The translations under genes were made by a program, and so were the position numbers. Shown in pieces: positions 56,138-57,693 of a DNA stretch of 57,693 bases. The stretch is from UBA9662 sp002729415 (GTDB taxonomy: Bacteria > Poribacteria > WGA-4E > UBA9662). The stretch covers positions 1 to 57,693 of the forward strand of contig PBXZ01000150.1 of NCBI GenBank assembly GCA_002729415.1, given 5' to 3'. The notes beneath the pieces are model-generated. The model made no database searches. It was not told the DNA's origin and worked only from the letters and a program-made list of their open reading frames with translations. Within the stretch, counting starts at the first letter, position 1. Each line of letters opens with the position of its first letter.

Positions 56138-56319
56138 AAAGGATTACAACTTATCCAGACAGGAAAATAGAGGTTAAGTTTAGGATTGGGGAGAGAATAG
56201 TAAAGAGGCATGTTAGGGAGATCAATGACCCTACTCCGAACACCTCTTACACGAGTTTTCTGTCCTGCGAGTATTGGTAATATTCACAGGCTCGTAAGAT
56301 CAATCATATTCTTGTAGAG

Positions 56320-57693
56320 CTAACCCGGCATTAATCGATAACCCACTTTGGTGAATAGACTAGCAATAATCCACATACCGCCGATTAGTGCTTCACCAAA
56401 GACCATGCCTAGAAAAAACGGTTGGCATTGGCGAAACAACTTGAATCCTCCTATCTTGAGAATTACCGTTTTGCAGATCCAGCCAATGCAAAATGAGGAC
56501 CAGACAGTAAAAGGTGCCCAACTCGTGGTCATGGCATAGCCCAAGGGATGTACCCGCCACCATAAGAACCGATAGCGCATGAAAATTAACAATCCCATTA
56601 CCAACATACCTAGTCCAATAAAAGAGAGTTCTAACCATGCGGTCTGCCTGGGAAAATTGAGATAAGTGGTGAGTCGATTCCACGGTTCAGGATCGAACCA
56701 ATAACCCATGTTGTGCCCACCTTTGTGATACCAAGTCATCAATCCTGAATAGTAAGCCACGCCCAAACCGACCACCATCGCAAGAAACATAGCTAACATA
56801 AGTTGGGGGCGACGCAACTGAACCGCATCGCTGGCCTTAAAGCTGTTCATAACGTGGGGCATAATAAACTCCCTCAAGTCAAACATCATGGTTTTTTCAA
56901 AAGTCAAAATGGTGTGATCTTGGTCTCGAAAACGGGCCGAGCCAAAGGCTATCATCAGATAATCGGACGGGCGGAAAATTGCTAATAAGAACAAGAACCC
57001 GCCGTCTGTAACCATCCAGGTCAAAACAATCGCCATCATATAAAAACAAAGCATTACGCCAACTGCTAACCAAAAGGAAAGGCCTATGATCGAACTCAGC
57101 AAAGCGATTAGATAGGTGCTAAGTATCAAAGCGACTAAGGCAACTCGATAGGTCAATGGTTCATTACTATCGTCGATTTGTGGCTGGTGGCTAAAAGCTT
57201 TGCATATGACCCCCCAAACATGCCTACGAGCTAACCAAAACACAAATATAATTAGAGAAATATATCCGCCCATCTCTTGCCGATTGGCTAATGTCCAACC
57301 ACTGAATGGGGCGCCACTAGCTAGGACAACTACGCTCTGCAATTTGTAGAGCAGATAAAAAAACCAAAAAGAGAAGGAAACATCCAAAGATAATAGATAA
57401 GTAAAACCGATAATTGAAGGGTAGATTAGAATTGAGAGCGAACGCATGGCTGACCACGGTTTGTCTATCAGCAGTGGATTAAGGGTAAAGTGGAGGGGAA
57501 TGAAGGGCAAGTTGGGGTAATGGCGTTGTAGACCGTTCAATAAGTGAATGAGAATGGGCAATGCAGCTCCAAACCACATAACGGGATTACGAAAAAAGGC
57601 GTTCAATCGTTGACTCGTTGAGGGGATGGCTACCATTTCAGTTGGCAGTTTGACTAAAGGGAAGGAAAATCGCTCGTGTTCGACCCATTGCTT
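56320..57693 (-). CDS. polytopic membrane protein, DUF6785/DUF6784-like, 5'-truncated by window edge
   Basis: The frame is open to the right end; an internal ATG lies at 57636. About 457 residues are present, with ~10 hydrophobic helices. The visible N-terminal edge KQWVEHERFSFPLVKLPTEM is, in my memory, the diagnostic block of a large OPT-like membrane family in Planctomycetes and Poribacteria. VLTWMVTDGGF and WWRVHPLGYAMTT are also family-like. Transport function is presumed, not shown. Confidence 0.7.
   Translation of the reverse strand, partial: KQWVEHERFSFPLVKLPTEMVAIPSTSQRLNAFFRNPVMWFGAALPILIHLLNGLQRHYPNLPFIPLHFTLNPLLIDKPWSAMRSLSILIYPSIIGFTYLLSLDVSFSFWFFYLLYKLQSVVVLASGAPFSGWTLANRQEMGGYISLIIFVFWLARRHVWGVICKAFSHQPQIDDSNEPLTYRVALVALILSTYLIALLSSIIGLSFWLAVGVMLCFYMMAIVLTWMVTDGGFLFLLAIFRPSDYLMIAFGSARFRDQDHTILTFEKTMMFDLREFIMPHVMNSFKASDAVQLRRPQLMLAMFLAMVVGLGVAYYSGLMTWYHKGGHNMGYWFDPEPWNRLTTYLNFPRQTAWLELSFIGLGMLVMGLLIFMRYRFLWWRVHPLGYAMTTSWAPFTVWSSFCIGWICKTVILKIGGFKLFRQCQPFFLGMVFGEALIGGMWIIASLFTKVGYRLMPG

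Noticed and set aside
1..57693. tRNA, rRNA, CRISPR array, transposase or integrase
   Set aside because: I looked for cloverleaf T-arms, regularly spaced repeats and DDE or tyrosine-recombinase motifs and found none that I could support.

Overview
The window is about 57.7 kb of AT-rich bacterial DNA cut at both ends inside genes: the left edge falls in an AAA-ATPase/TPR protein and the right edge in a polytopic membrane protein. KDO activation (kdsB), a TonB protein with a TonB-dependent receptor, and several beta-barrel-like proteins point to a diderm cell. The mix of a PSD1-type cytochrome protein with DUF1501, phytanoyl-CoA dioxygenase, Gfo/Idh/MocA, SMP-30, sugar isomerase, LamG-type secreted proteins and a DUF6785-like membrane protein is what I associate with Candidatus Poribacteria and neighbouring Planctomycete-like lineages. 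This placement is by gene content only.

Layout. Positions 1-7700 hold the TPR protein, then a five-gene + strand set (deacetylase-like, isochorismatase-fold, epimerase, Asp/Glu racemase, thioesterase) that may form one pathway. Positions 7950-20100 hold a secreted BNR propeller and a run of mostly - strand metabolic genes: sugar isomerase, SDR, GDP-mannose-type Nudix, tandem metallo-beta-lactamase protein, Na+/solute symporter, small secreted protein, a frameshifted FAD oxidoreductase, and an SRPBCC-epimerase fusion. Positions 21100-29100 are an envelope block: TonB, TonB-dependent receptor, an unrecognised outer-membrane-like protein, rpiA, a LamG protein, an NtrC-type regulator and another beta-barrel-like protein. 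Positions 29800-36000 hold SMP-30, a lipoprotein, a Kelch protein, pyrG and kdsB. KdsB uses CTP, the product of PyrG, and the two genes overlap as TAATG. Positions 36200-45100 hold secreted proteins, a nucleoside hydrolase, a GT-C-like membrane protein and the PSD1/DUF1501 pair.

Positions 45360-46460 carry a chain of very small + strand genes. One is a complete miniature unit with a near-consensus promoter, a perfect Shine-Dalgarno and a hairpin. Part of this chain (about 180 bp) recurs without gaps 25 kb away at 20561-20743. Positions 46785-51650 hold a HAD phosphatase, PhyH, an unknown 284-aa protein, Gfo/Idh and DUF1232. Positions 51650-56300 are a mosaic of gene scraps in both orientations (HsdM tail, agarase-like piece, esterase tail) around one intact, visibly GC-richer SASA-type esterase.

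Decay is a theme: broken copies of LamG, TPR, Gfo/Idh, FAD-oxidoreductase and agarase-like genes are scattered through the window. Many single N bases occur in blocks. In the genes I sampled they fall mostly at third codon positions, which suggests collapsed strain variation. I saw no tRNA, rRNA, CRISPR array or complete insertion sequence.
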